This document shows positions 26,515 through 35,011 of a DNA stretch of 64,000 nt, piece by piece. Within the stretch, counting starts at the first letter, position 1. Each line of letters starts with the position of its first letter. The translations under genes were made by a program, and so were the position numbers. The notes below the pieces were generated by a model. The model did no database searches and was not told where the DNA came from. It worked only from the letters and a program-made list of their open reading frames with translations. Source of the stretch: Streptomyces pseudovenezuelae (lineage in GTDB: Bacteria > Actinomycetota > Actinomycetes > Streptomycetales > Streptomycetaceae); assembly GCF_001513955.1 (NCBI RefSeq), contig NZ_KQ948144.1:1359195-1423194 (forward strand). The letters are read 5' to 3'.

Positions 26515-28521
26515 GTGTCCCGCCCCGCCGTACGGATGCACCTACCGCCCTGGCTCGCCCACGCCCTTCGTGCCCAGCGCGGGCCGATTCCCTGGAGTGC
26601 CGTGGTGCGCGGGGCCCTGTCCGCCGGGCCGCTGCTGCTGGCCGGAGTGCTCGCCGACCGCACCTCCCTCGGTGTCGTCGCCGCCATCGCCGCCATGCTG
26701 GCCGGGATCAACGACCGGCCCGGCAGCCGGCGGGTCTCCGTGAAGAGGATCGGGGTGCCCGCGCTCGCCGGCGCGGTCGGGATGATCGTCGGGACGTACG
26801 CGGGGGAGTACACGGGGGCCGTGACCCTCACCGTTCTGCTCACCCTCGTCGGGCTGGTCGCCGGCGGTGTCAGCGCCGTCGGGCCCGTCGCCTCCGGAGC
26901 CGGTACGCAGGTGCTCGTCGCGTCGGCGATCGGGGCGGGCATGCCGCTGCCGGAGGAGGGATGGCTGCGGGCCGTCGCCTATCTCGGTGGGGGCTGCTGG
27001 CTGCTCGCGCTGCGGCTCGCGCTGCCCACGCCCGGATCCCTCGCCGGGGACTTCCGGTTCGACGGCGAGCGGGAGGCGGTCGCCGCGGTGTACGAGGCCG
27101 TCGCCGGCCTGCTCGACGCCGTGGGCACCGAGCACGCCACCGACCGCCGCGTCGCGCTCACCGCCGCGCTCGACCACGCACAGGACGCGCTCACCGGGCC
27201 CCGGCTGCGGCGGTACGCCAGCTCGGCCGCCGAGCGGCGGCTGCACGCGCAGTACGCGGCCGCGCTGCCGCTCGCCGAGGCGGCCACCGCACTCGCCTGG
27301 GCGGAGGAAGCGGTGCCCGGGCGCGCCTCCGCGGGGCCCCGGCGGCTCGCCGCCGCCGTACGGGAGAACACGCACACCGGGCCGTTGCCCGCGCCCAACC
27401 GGTCCGGGCCCGCGCTGCGGGCGCTCGACGACGCCCTGCTGCGGGCCGCCGAGGCGTTCGACCGCGGGCGGGGCGAGGATCTGCACACGCGCCGGCTCAC
27501 CGGCCGGGACCTGCTGCGGTCCGTCTTCGGGGCCGGCGGCCGGGAGTACGGGCTGCGGGTCGCCCTCTGCTTCGGGGCCAGCGCCGCCGTGGCGCAGGCT
27601 CTGCACCACTCCCATTGGTACGGGGAGCACGCGCACTGGTACTGGCTGCCCGCCACCGCCGTCTTCCTCGTCAAGCCCGACCTCGGCCCGCTCGCCTCCC
27701 GGGTGCTGTGCCGGGCCGCCGGGACCGTCCTGGGTGCGCTGGTCTTCGCCGGATTCGCGCTCGTGCTGCCGCGGCCCGAAGGGCTCATCGCGCTCGTCGC
27801 CGTCAGCGGGGCCCTGATTCCCGTGGCCACCCGGCACTTCGCCGCGCAGACCGCCGTCGTCACCGTCCTCGTGCTGGCGCTCGTGATGGTCGGCGGCGAG
27901 CCCCAGGCCTCCGCCAGCCGCATCACCGAGACCCTGCTCGCCTGCGCCATCGTGCTGCTCGTCGGGCATCTGCCGATGCCGGGACAGCGGGGCGGGGGAG
28001 TGCGGTCCCGGCTGGCCGCGGCGGGCAGAGCGGCGGAGGCGTACCTCGCGCATGTCCTGCGGGAGACCGAGCGGCCCGTGCTACGGGAGGCCGGGCGGCC
28101 TGTCCCGCGAGGCGCCGAACCAGCCGTACGAGACGCCCGCGCCGAGGACACCCGCATTGAGGGCACCCGCACCGAGGACACACCCACCGAGGACACACCC
28201 ACCGAGGACACCCGCGCCCGGCGCTGGACCCTGCGCCGGGAGGCCTATCGCGCCCTCGCCGAGGCGCGCACCGCCATCGCCCTGGCCGCCGCCGAACTCC
28301 CCGCGCTCGCCCGGCACTCGGAGGGCACCGGCGAGATCGTCGCCGTGCTGGAGCGGATCGTCGACACGACCACCGCGTGCGCGGTCCACCTCGACGACTC
28401 CGGGCGGCTCACCCCCGAGCAGGTCCACCGGCTCACCGAACTGCTCGACGAACTCGGCCGGCTCGACGAGGGCCGGGGGCGCGTGGAGGTCCGGCTGCCC
28501 GAAGTGCCCCTCGCCGGCTAG
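26515..28521 (+). CDS. FUSC family membrane protein (aromatic acid exporter-like)
   Basis: 668 residues from GTG 26515 after ACAGGAG. Two clusters of membrane helices (about residues 35-160 and 350-480) flank a cytoplasmic domain, the fusaric acid resistance/AaeB layout: FGASAAVAQALHHSHWYGEHAHWYWLPATAVFLVKPDLGPLASRVLCRAAGTVLGAL. The C-terminal cytoplasmic part contains a 15-base tandem repeat at 28171-28215 encoding TEDTP units, probably length-variable. Likely effluxes organic anions. The 3' end is 3 bases from the convergent EEP gene. Confidence 0.9.
   Translation: MSRPAVRMHLPPWLAHALRAQRGPIPWSAVVRGALSAGPLLLAGVLADRTSLGVVAAIAAMLAGINDRPGSRRVSVKRIGVPALAGAVGMIVGTYAGEYTGAVTLTVLLTLVGLVAGGVSAVGPVASGAGTQVLVASAIGAGMPLPEEGWLRAVAYLGGGCWLLALRLALPTPGSLAGDFRFDGEREAVAAVYEAVAGLLDAVGTEHATDRRVALTAALDHAQDALTGPRLRRYASSAAERRLHAQYAAALPLAEAATALAWAEEAVPGRASAGPRRLAAAVRENTHTGPLPAPNRSGPALRALDDALLRAAEAFDRGRGEDLHTRRLTGRDLLRSVFGAGGREYGLRVALCFGASAAVAQALHHSHWYGEHAHWYWLPATAVFLVKPDLGPLASRVLCRAAGTVLGALVFAGFALVLPRPEGLIALVAVSGALIPVATRHFAAQTAVVTVLVLALVMVGGEPQASASRITETLLACAIVLLVGHLPMPGQRGGGVRSRLAAAGRAAEAYLAHVLRETERPVLREAGRPVPRGAEPAVRDARAEDTRIEGTRTEDTPTEDTPTEDTRARRWTLRREAYRALAEARTAIALAAAELPALARHSEGTGEIVAVLERIVDTTTACAVHLDDSGRLTPEQVHRLTELLDELGRLDEGRGRVEVRLPEVPLAG
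28171..28215 (+). repeat. 15-bp tandem repeat inside the FUSC gene
   Basis: Two exact copies of ACCGAGGACACACCC (28171-28185, 28186-28200) and a third with two changes (28201-28215). It keeps frame and encodes TEDTP-TEDTP-TEDTR in the cytoplasmic linker. Confidence 0.9.
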
Positions 28522-28524
28522 GAG

Positions 28525-29505
28525 TCACACCCGTACCCACACCGGGGCGTGGTCCGAACCGGGTGTGCCCACGCGCTTGCGCGGATCCTCGTCCACCGAC
28601 GGCAGGACGAGGGCGTCGTCCCGGTGCTCGGGCAGACCGGTCCCCGCCTCCTCGATACGCCTGGCCAGACGATGGCTCAGCAGGACGTGGTCGATCAGTT
28701 CGGCGCGTCCGAAGCTGACGCGGGAGAAGCGGCGCTCCTCCGGTATGCGCGGGGCGATGTCCCACAGCCGGAACGGGTCGCCCAGGTCGGACTTGGCGAA
28801 CGCGCGCGGCTTGTCGAGCTCGGAGCCGGGCGGGCCGAGCAGGATCTGGGTGGTGGCCGCGTTCACCACGTCGTTCATGTCACCGAGGACGATCACGTCC
28901 CGTTCGGTCCCGGCGCCTTCCAGGAGGAAGTCCGCGACGGCGCGCAGGGTCGCCGCCTCGGCCGCCCGCCGGTAGAGGGCGTAGGCGCCGAAGCGGGCCC
29001 GTTCTGCCTCGTCGTGCGGCTGGAAGCGGCTCTTGCCCCCGGCTCCCGGATACGACAGCAGCTTCGACTTGAGATGGGCGACCGCCACATGGAGCACCCC
29101 GTCCCCGGTGTCGGTCTCCACCGCGAGGAAGCCGCGGCTGGTCTCGCCGTCGTGCGCGTCGGGTTCGGTGCCGTCGTCACCCTGCACGGGGCGCAGCTTC
29201 TCCGCGAACACATGGGTGTCCCGCCGTGTCCGCATCGGGGTACGGCTCAGGAAGCCCACCCGGATGCCCCTGCGGTCCGCGTGCCGGGAGAGCGCGATGT
29301 GCCACTGTCCGCCGGCCGCCTTGGCCAGGTCGGCGAGCGTCTCCTCCTGCCTGACCTCCTGCACTCCCAGCAGATCCGGGTCTAGCGCGGTGATCACGGA
29401 GGCGAGGGCCGCCACCTTCGCCTCGTACGCGGCCTCGGTCGCCGGAGCGCCGTCGCCGCTGTGCGGCAGCATCAGATTCTCTAGGTTCCAGGTGCCGACG
29501 AGCAT
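28525..29505 (-). CDS. Endonuclease/exonuclease/phosphatase family protein
   Basis: 326 residues from ATG 29505 (MLVGTWNLENLMLP). EEP-fold hallmarks: TWNLEN at the start, LDPDLLGVQEVRQEETL (metal-binding Glu), HVAVAHLKSK, VIVLGDMNDVVNAATT (Asp and Asn), FGRAELIDHVLLSH and the terminal GSDHAPVWVRV (Asp-His). No signal peptide, so probably cytoplasmic; a phosphodiesterase or nuclease of unknown substrate. The in-frame extension to 29691 has no family match. Confidence 0.92.
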   Translation of the reverse strand: MLVGTWNLENLMLPHSGDGAPATEAAYEAKVAALASVITALDPDLLGVQEVRQEETLADLAKAAGGQWHIALSRHADRRGIRVGFLSRTPMRTRRDTHVFAEKLRPVQGDDGTEPDAHDGETSRGFLAVETDTGDGVLHVAVAHLKSKLLSYPGAGGKSRFQPHDEAERARFGAYALYRRAAEAATLRAVADFLLEGAGTERDVIVLGDMNDVVNAATTQILLGPPGSELDKPRAFAKSDLGDPFRLWDIAPRIPEERRFSRVSFGRAELIDHVLLSHRLARRIEEAGTGLPEHRDDALVLPSVDEDPRKRVGTPGSDHAPVWVRV

Positions 29506-29641
29506 GCCGGACCCCTTCCGGAAGGCGTACGACGGGCGGTGGTGAGGCCAGGGTGCCCGCGCCCGCGCCGCCGCGACAGAGCGGCGACGGAATGCGCGGT
29601 CCACCCACTGCGAGGACACGACCGCGTCGTACGGTGCCTGT

Positions 29642-30210
29642 ATGACGCCTTCTCCCGCAGGTCTCATCATCTCCCCGTGCACGGTGCTCACGCACGACGA
29701 TCAAGAGCGGGTCGGGTTCACGCAGGACGCGGCGATCGTCGTACGGGACGGTGTCGTCGCGTCGGTGACCAGCAGCGCGCGGGCCGCGGAACTGCCCGCC
29801 GTGGAACGCATCGACGCGCGGGGGCAGATCGCCCTTCCCGGGCTCGTCAACTGCCACACCCACGCGCCCATGGTCGCCCTGCGCGGGATCGCCGAGGACC
29901 TGCCGACCGAGGAGTGGTTCAACGACGTCGTCTGGCCGATCGAGTCCAACCTCACCGAGAAGGACGTGGAGTTGGGGGCCCGGCTCGCCTGCGCCTAGAT
30001 GATCCGGGGCGGGGTCACCTGCTTCGCCGACCACTACTTCTCGATGGACGCCGTCGCCGCGGTCGTCGAGGAGTGCGGCATCCGCGCGCACCTCGGACAG
30101 GCCCACTTCTCCTCGCAGGGGCCCCAAGGGCGGGAGGATTCCCTGGAGTTCGCGCTACGGCAGCGCGGCGCCGCCGGTGGCCGCATCACCACCGCCCTCG
30201 CCCCGCACGC
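29642..30210 (+). pseudogene. Amidohydrolase (deaminase-like) pseudogene, interrupted and truncated
   Basis: ATG 29642 opens MTPSPAGLIISPCTVLTHDD, then VDGVVAS-like and LPGLVNCHTHAPMVALRGIAEDLPTEEWFNDVVWPIE, the metal-binding HxH of the TRZ/ATZ, SAH deaminase and 8-oxoguanine deaminase group. An amber codon at 29996-29998 replaces what is almost certainly a Glu codon (GAG) since MIRGGVTCFADHYFSMDAVAAVVEECG continues in the same frame. The similarity stops at ALAPHA (30210), where a P450 fragment in another frame begins. The last two thirds of the enzyme (catalytic His, Asp) are gone. Confidence 0.88.
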
Positions 30211-30441
30211 GAGACGGTCCGGGTCTCCCCGTCCGCCGCCGACCACGACCCCGCCCGCTTCCCCGGCCCCGACCGCCTCGACCTGCCCCGGGACGCCTCC
30301 GGGCTCCTCGCCCTCGGCCAGTGCATCCACTGCTGCCCGGGCGTCCCGCCGGCCCGCGCCTAGACCGAGATCGCCCTGGCGACCCGCCGGCTGCTCGCGC
30401 CGCGGGTGTCGTCCGGAAGGAATCTCCCGCGTCACCGATGA
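30208..30441 (+). pseudogene. Cytochrome P450 C-terminal relic
   Basis: Directly after the amidohydrolase fragment a different frame reads RETVRVSPSAADHDPARFPGPDRLDL then LALGQCIHCCPGVPPARA. This is the C-terminal P450 region around the heme-binding loop (canonical FGHGIHHCLGAPLAR). The ligand Cys remains, but Phe and two Gly are changed. An amber codon at 30361-30363 again replaces a likely Glu; TEIALATRRLL continues after it to a stop at 30439-30441. The N-terminal 300 residues are absent, so this is a decayed fragment. Confidence 0.82.
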
Positions 30442-30498
30442 GTTCCGCTCCTCCCCGCGGTCACCACCCCGAACGGACCGTCGTACAGGAGGGACCCC

Positions 30499-31188
30499 AT
30501 GGCGCTTCCGGAGATCGTCACGCGGGACGAATGGCGCGCGGCGCGCGCGGAGTTGCTGGTCAGGGAGAAGGCGGCCACGCGTGCGCGGGACGCCCTCAAC
30601 GCCGAGCGGCGCGGACTGCCCATGGTCGAGGTGGAGCAGGAGTACGTCTTCGAGGGCGGCGACGGCAAGGCCACCCTGCTCGACCTCTTCGAGGGGCGCG
30701 GCCAGCTCGTCGTCTACCACTTCATGTTCGCGCCGGAGTGGGACGCGGGCTGCCGCAGCTGCTCCGCGTTCCTGGACCAGATCGGGCATCTCGCCCATCT
30801 GAAGGCACGCGGGACGACGTTCGCGGCCGTGTCGAGAGCGCCGTACACGAAAATCCTGCCGTTCAAGGCGCGGATGGGATGGACCCTGCCCTGGTACTCG
30901 TCCTACGGCGGTGACTTCAACCACGACTTCGAGGCCACCCTGGAGATCGACGGGGAGCTGGCCGAGCGGCCCGGCGTGAGCTGCTTCCTGCGCGACCGCG
31001 ACCGGGTCTTTCACACCTACTCGACCTATGAGCGCGGCCTCGACGGACTCGGCTCGACCACCAGCTTCCTCGACCTCACGGCGCTGGGCCGGCAGGAGGA
31101 GTGGGAGGAACCCAAGGGGCGCGCGTCCGCTCTCGGCGCGCCCGCAGGCAGCGTACGCATCAGGTATCACGATGAGTACGAGGACTGA
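30499..31188 (+). CDS. DUF899 family thioredoxin-like protein
   Basis: 229 residues from ATG 30499 after AGGAGGG. MALPEIVTRDEWRAARAELLVREKAATRARDALNAERRGLPMVEVEQEYVF is the DUF899 signature, followed by a thioredoxin-like domain: LVVYHFMFAPEWDAGCRSCSAFLDQI with a CRSC pair. WTLPWYSSYGGDFNHDF is also family-typical. Likely a cytoplasmic redox or structural protein; activity not established. It is intact and lies right after the pseudogene relics. Confidence 0.92.
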   Translation: MALPEIVTRDEWRAARAELLVREKAATRARDALNAERRGLPMVEVEQEYVFEGGDGKATLLDLFEGRGQLVVYHFMFAPEWDAGCRSCSAFLDQIGHLAHLKARGTTFAAVSRAPYTKILPFKARMGWTLPWYSSYGGDFNHDFEATLEIDGELAERPGVSCFLRDRDRVFHTYSTYERGLDGLGSTTSFLDLTALGRQEEWEEPKGRASALGAPAGSVRIRYHDEYED

Positions 31189-31357
31189 CACAAAGAGCGA
31201 CAGATGTGACCGTTGAGTAATCGAACTCTCACGCTTCGCGCTGAACCCGTGTCAACTACGTCTCAGTACGGCAACTCACCGAGGCTTTCGGGCTCCGGAA
31301 GGCGTTAACTCCTACAAGTGCTCCTACGGGTGAGTACACGCTTTCTGGAGGTGCAGG

Positions 31358-31546
31358 GTGGTGAACGGGCGAACAGTGCTCGAACGCTTTCCCGCTGGCG
31401 GGCCGCGTGGATCGTGGCCGGCGGAGGAGTTCGCGCAGGCGAGGCGTCTTGAGGGGCTGCCGGCGGAGGTCGTCATGGACCTGGCGACCGACACGTTCCT
31501 GGTGATCGTCCGCAGTGGCGAGGCAGCGGCCGACGCCCTCGCATGA
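31358..31546 (+). CDS. Small conserved protein (62 aa)
   Basis: GTG 31358 (or 31361) follows TGGAGG. MVNGRTVLERFPAGGPRGSWPAEEFAQARRLEGLPAEVVMDLATDTFLVIV is well conserved in Streptomyces as far as I recall, with an acidic C-terminus. No Cys, no leader-peptide features and no membrane helix. The stop lies 2 bases from the convergent ABC exporter stop. The 169-base upstream region holds two CTCCTAC copies about 10 bases apart but no recognised promoter. Function unknown. Confidence 0.78.
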   Translation: MVNGRTVLERFPAGGPRGSWPAEEFAQARRLEGLPAEVVMDLATDTFLVIVRSGEAAADALA

Positions 31547-31548
31547 GG

Positions 31549-33492
31549 TCAGCCCGCCTCCTTGGCGGGCACCTTTGCCGTGAACTGCTCAGCCTGGAGC
31601 GAGTAGAGCTCCGCGTACACGCCACCGGAGGCCAGGAGCTCGTCGGGCGTGCCCGACTCCACGAGCCGGCCCTGTTCCAGGACGTGCACCAGATCGGCGT
31701 GGCGTACGGACGCCAGCCGGTGAGTGATCAGGATGACCGTCTGGCCGGTGCCGGCCAGCGCGCGGATCTTCTCGAAGACCTCCAGCTCGGCCCGGGCGTC
31801 CAGGGCGGCCGTCGGCTCGTCCACGATCAGGATGTGGCCCCGCCGGTAGGCGGCCCGGGCGATCCCGAGCCGTTGCCACTGCCCGCCCGACAGCTCGTGC
31901 CCGCCGCTGAAGTTGCGGGCCAGCAGCGTGTCCAGGCCGCGAGGCAGATCGGCCAGCACCTCCCCGGCCCCGGCCTCCGCGACCGCGCCGGACACCCGCT
32001 CGTCGGTCAGCGGCGCCGACGAACGGCCCACCGCCACATTGACGCGGGCGGTGAACGGCCACCGCTTGAAGTCCTGGGCGACCATCGCGACCCGCTCGGC
32101 GAGCAGCCGCCGGTCCGCGTGCGCCGCGTCGACGTCGTCCCACAGGATCCGGCCCCGGTCGGGGGCGTACAGTCCCGCGAGCAGCTTCACCAGGGTGGTC
32201 TTGCCCGAGCCGTTCTCGCCGACCAGCGCGACGATCTTGCCGAGCGGCAGGGTGAGCGTCACGTCGTCGAGCGCGGGGCGGGCGGTGTCACCCGGGTAGC
32301 CGAAGGTGACGTTCTCGAAGCGGATCTCGCGCGGATCGTCCGGGAGCGCGGTCCCGCCCACCGGGATCGCCCACTTGGACGCCTCCTCGTAGAGCCGCTG
32401 GAGGTCGCCGACGAACAGGGCCTCCTCGTGCAGCGCGTTCATCTCGACGACCAGGGTGTTCAGGCTCTGTGAGCCGGTGCGGACGGCGATCACGGCTGTT
32501 CCGGCCACCGACAGGGCCATCGCGCCCCCCAGCAGCAGCCCGCCGAGAGTCGCGTACGTCGCCACCGTCGCCAGGCCCGTCCAGGCCGCCGCGATCAGCC
32601 CGGTGCGGGCCGCGAGCCGGGCCAGCCGGGCCTGCTCCGCCTCCGCCGTCTCGGCCATCGCGCGATAGTGCCTGAGCAGGAACGGGCCCACCCCGTGGAC
32701 CCGGATCTCCGGCGCCGACTCCGGCTCGATCAAAAGGGCGCCGAGCAGCCGGCCCGCCCGCACGTGCTGCACCCAGGTGTGGAAGGACTCGTACTGGCGG
32801 CGCGCGATCGTCAGCGCGCCCCAGCCGCTCGGGATCGTCATCGTGACCAGCAGCGGCAGCAGCGCGGGGTGCAGCACGGTCAGCACGCCCGCCGCCGCGA
32901 TCAGCGAGATCATCGCGTTCACCACTCGGGTCGCGAACGAGATCATGCGGCGGGCCGAGGTGGCGCCGTACTGCGCGGTGTCCAGCAGCTTGTGGAAGGC
33001 GTGGTCCTCGATCGCGGCCAGCTCCACGGTGGCCGCCCGCTCCAGGTACCGCTCGGTCGCCACCCGCTCGACCTTGGGCTCCAGGCGTCCGGTGGCGTAC
33101 GTGGACGCCGCCCGCAACACCGCTCCCACGAGCATGACGGCGGCCATCGTCACCAGCGCGGGCACGGCACCCCGCAGCCGGTCCTCCAGCGCGCCCCCGC
33201 TGATCAGCCGCCCCAGCACACTGTTGACCGCGAGCAGGCTCACGGCCTGCGTCAGACCCCGGCAGACCTCGGCGACCAGCACGATCCGCGCGGCCTGCCG
33301 GTCGGCCTGCCAGGCCAGCCGCAGGCTGCCCGACAGCAGCGCCGGCAACCGCCCCACCATGGCCCGGAACCCCAGCTCCAGGAACGCGTCGGAGTGCGAG
33401 TTCCACCCCGTGTCGTAGCGCAGCGGTCCCCCGAAGAGCAGCCGCTCCGACTCGGAGACCCCGGGTTGCTCGGCGTTCGGCTGTTTCCCCAC
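31549..33492 (-). CDS. ABC transporter, fused membrane and ATPase domains
   Basis: 647 residues from GTG 33492 with GGGAGG upstream; the 33525 start adds residues without support. Half-transporter: a six-helix type 1 exporter domain (about residues 55-340) then the ATPase: Walker A LVGENGSGKTTLVKLLAGLY, Q loop VAMVAQDFKRW, signature HELSGGQWQRLGIARA, Walker B ILIVDEPTAALD, H loop ILITHRLASV. It probably works as a homodimer. Substrate unknown. Confidence 0.94.
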   Translation of the reverse strand: MGKQPNAEQPGVSESERLLFGGPLRYDTGWNSHSDAFLELGFRAMVGRLPALLSGSLRLAWQADRQAARIVLVAEVCRGLTQAVSLLAVNSVLGRLISGGALEDRLRGAVPALVTMAAVMLVGAVLRAASTYATGRLEPKVERVATERYLERAATVELAAIEDHAFHKLLDTAQYGATSARRMISFATRVVNAMISLIAAAGVLTVLHPALLPLLVTMTIPSGWGALTIARRQYESFHTWVQHVRAGRLLGALLIEPESAPEIRVHGVGPFLLRHYRAMAETAEAEQARLARLAARTGLIAAAWTGLATVATYATLGGLLLGGAMALSVAGTAVIAVRTGSQSLNTLVVEMNALHEEALFVGDLQRLYEEASKWAIPVGGTALPDDPREIRFENVTFGYPGDTARPALDDVTLTLPLGKIVALVGENGSGKTTLVKLLAGLYAPDRGRILWDDVDAAHADRRLLAERVAMVAQDFKRWPFTARVNVAVGRSSAPLTDERVSGAVAEAGAGEVLADLPRGLDTLLARNFSGGHELSGGQWQRLGIARAAYRRGHILIVDEPTAALDARAELEVFEKIRALAGTGQTVILITHRLASVRHADLVHVLEQGRLVESGTPDELLASGGVYAELYSLQAEQFTAKVPAKEAG

Positions 33493-33662
33493 CGTGGACC
33501 TCCCCCGATCGCTGGACGGGGGCAACTATGGCGGGGCGGACTGGTCGGGGGCAGGGCGCAGAGGGAATTACGGGCAGCGCGCGGGCGCACACCTTCGGGG
33601 CTGTGCCGATGTGCGGCTCCGCCGCGTGGGCGCGACCAGCCCTCGCGGGCCCGCCCCCGCGG

Positions 33663-34103
33663 CTAACCGGCTGAGCTGACCGGCCGGGACCAGTTGGGCG
33701 TCGTCCCCGTCAGCCGGCACAACGCCAGGTACAGCGGTATCGGCGGCGTGTACGGCAGGGTCCCCGTGCCCCGACGCACAAGAGAGGGCACCACCGGGGC
33801 GTCCGGAACAACCGCCCCGGTGGCGTACTGGGCAGGCCTGGGCCACTCGAGCGCGTAGTCGGAGTCGGCGGGAACGAGCCACCACCAGTGCGTGGCATCG
33901 GCGTACACGCACCCGACCCGTGGCAGCCGGGACACCAGTTCCCGGCCCAGCGGCGCCGGCACCCCCACCGCGTCGCAGCCCAGCGGCACCGTCATCCCCT
34001 CGGGCACGGCCAGCTTGTACGGCGTCCCCGGCGTCCGCAGCCCACGTCCGAGGCGGACCAGCGTGTCCAGGGTCAGCACCTGGCCGCCGGACCCGCTGCT
34101 CAC
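33663..34103 (-). CDS. Conserved hypothetical protein coupled to RsbW-like ATPase
   Basis: 146 residues from GTG 34103, which overlaps the TGA of the ATPase gene (GTGA); ATG 34109 is the other choice. Sequence features: GLRTPGTPYKLAVPEGMTVPLGCDAVGVPAPLGREL, then a Trp-rich ADATHWWWLVPADSDYALEWP segment and a proline-rich end. No membrane segment or catalytic motif. I recall it next to such ATPases in other Streptomyces. It is probably a soluble partner or regulator. Function unknown. Confidence 0.8.
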   Translation of the reverse strand: MSSGSGGQVLTLDTLVRLGRGLRTPGTPYKLAVPEGMTVPLGCDAVGVPAPLGRELVSRLPRVGCVYADATHWWWLVPADSDYALEWPRPAQYATGAVVPDAPVVPSLVRRGTGTLPYTPPIPLYLALCRLTGTTPNWSRPVSSAG

Positions 34104-34762
34104 GCCCATGCGCCCGCGCCCCCCGCTCCGTGCTCGCGAGCATCCCCCTCGGGCGTCGCTCTGTGGTGCTCCTCGGCCTCGTCGCCCTGACCCGGCTCCC
34201 CCGAGGGAACCGGCTTGGGGCGGGCCCCCCAGCCCAGGTCGTTGCGCGGGCCGGTGTCCGCGCGGGGCTCGTCCGCCTTGCGCGGCAGCTCCGCCCAGAC
34301 CAGCAGACCGGGACCGTGCTCGTGGGCGCCCCACGCGTGGCAGAGGGAGTCGACGAGGAGCAGTCCCCTCCCGTGCTCCTCTTCGCCGCGCTGCGGGGAC
34401 GGATGCGGTTCACCCGGCGCGCAGCCCTCGTCACGTACGGCTATGCGCACCAGGTCGTCGTTGTCGTGCAGCTCGCAGACCACACGGCTGCTCGCGGTGT
34501 GCACGATGGCGTTGGTCACCAGCTCGGAGACCACCAGGGCAGCTGAGTCACAGGTGTCCTCGCAGACCGACCAATGGGTCAGTCGCGCCCTCGTCAGGCG
34601 TCTGGCCTGCGCGGGAGACCCCGGGTGCGCGGCCAGCTCGAAACGGAACCGGCGCCGGGCAGCGGCCCTGGAGAGGCCTGCTCCCGCGGCGGCACCGAGA
34701 CCCTGGGGGCGGTCTTCGGCAGCGTCTGTTCCTAAGGGCGGGGACGGAATCACGCTTGCCAC
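34100..34762 (-). CDS. RsbW-like ATP-binding protein (HATPase_c_2) with TTA codon
   Basis: 220 residues from GTG 34762 (VASVIPSPPLGTDAA). The TTG at 34789 would put the start inside an inverted repeat, so it is less likely. GHKL kinase core: RARLTHWSVCEDTCDSAALVVSELVTNAIVHT (N box), VRIAVRDEGCAPG (G1), EEEHGRGLLLVDSLCHAWG (G2). This is the anti-sigma or serine-kinase-like family often paired in Streptomyces with XRE/DUF397 genes. Codon 10 is TTA, the only one noticed in the window, which would make it depend on the bldA tRNA. Acidic disordered tail. Confidence 0.9.
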   Translation of the reverse strand: MASVIPSPPLGTDAAEDRPQGLGAAAGAGLSRAAARRRFRFELAAHPGSPAQARRLTRARLTHWSVCEDTCDSAALVVSELVTNAIVHTASSRVVCELHDNDDLVRIAVRDEGCAPGEPHPSPQRGEEEHGRGLLLVDSLCHAWGAHEHGPGLLVWAELPRKADEPRADTGPRNDLGWGARPKPVPSGEPGQGDEAEEHHRATPEGDAREHGAGGAGAWA

Positions 34763-34778
34763 TATCGCCCCGTCGTGA

Positions 34779-34814
34779 ACACTTGGCAAGTGTCACTCTG
34801 AAAAATGCAGAGTG
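34779..34814. promoter_or_regulatory. Two inverted repeats in the divergent ATPase/XRE spacer
   Basis: ACACTT-GGC-AAGTGT (34779-34793) and CACTCTG-AAAAATG-CAGAGTG (34794-34814) abut each other directly upstream of the ATPase gene. Both are perfect. They look like operators for the XRE regulator or for a developmental factor. Confidence 0.55.
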
Positions 34815-34923
34815 CTGTGTGACGCGGTAAGAGGCCGTGGCACACTGCTCGCAACAGCATGTCGAGCGGCGCCAGTTGGGATCACCGGAGATCCGTACGC
34901 AGCGGTATTCGTATCCGTACAGA

Positions 34924-34945
34924 TCTTCGAATTAGGTCTTCGAAT
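34924..34945 (+). repeat. Direct repeat upstream of the XRE gene
   Basis: TCTTCGAAT occurs at 34924-34932 and again at 34937-34945, repeat-to-repeat distance 13 bases, about 67 bases before the XRE start. A possible regulator site; the spacing is a little over one helical turn. Confidence 0.45.
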
Positions 34946-35011
34946 GGCGCCGCTGGCCTGTCAGCATGCTGGTGGCTGTGACGCCCGTACATGACTTCGT
35001 GGAGGTGGAGC

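Noticed and set aside
28171..28215. Tandem 15-base units considered as CRISPR or a phase-variable tract
   Set aside because: Units are adjacent without spacers and keep the reading frame inside the FUSC gene, so it is a protein repeat.
31358..33492. Small peptide plus ABC exporter as a bacteriocin or lanthipeptide system
   Set aside because: Genes converge, the peptide has no Cys or leader motif, and no modification enzyme is nearby.
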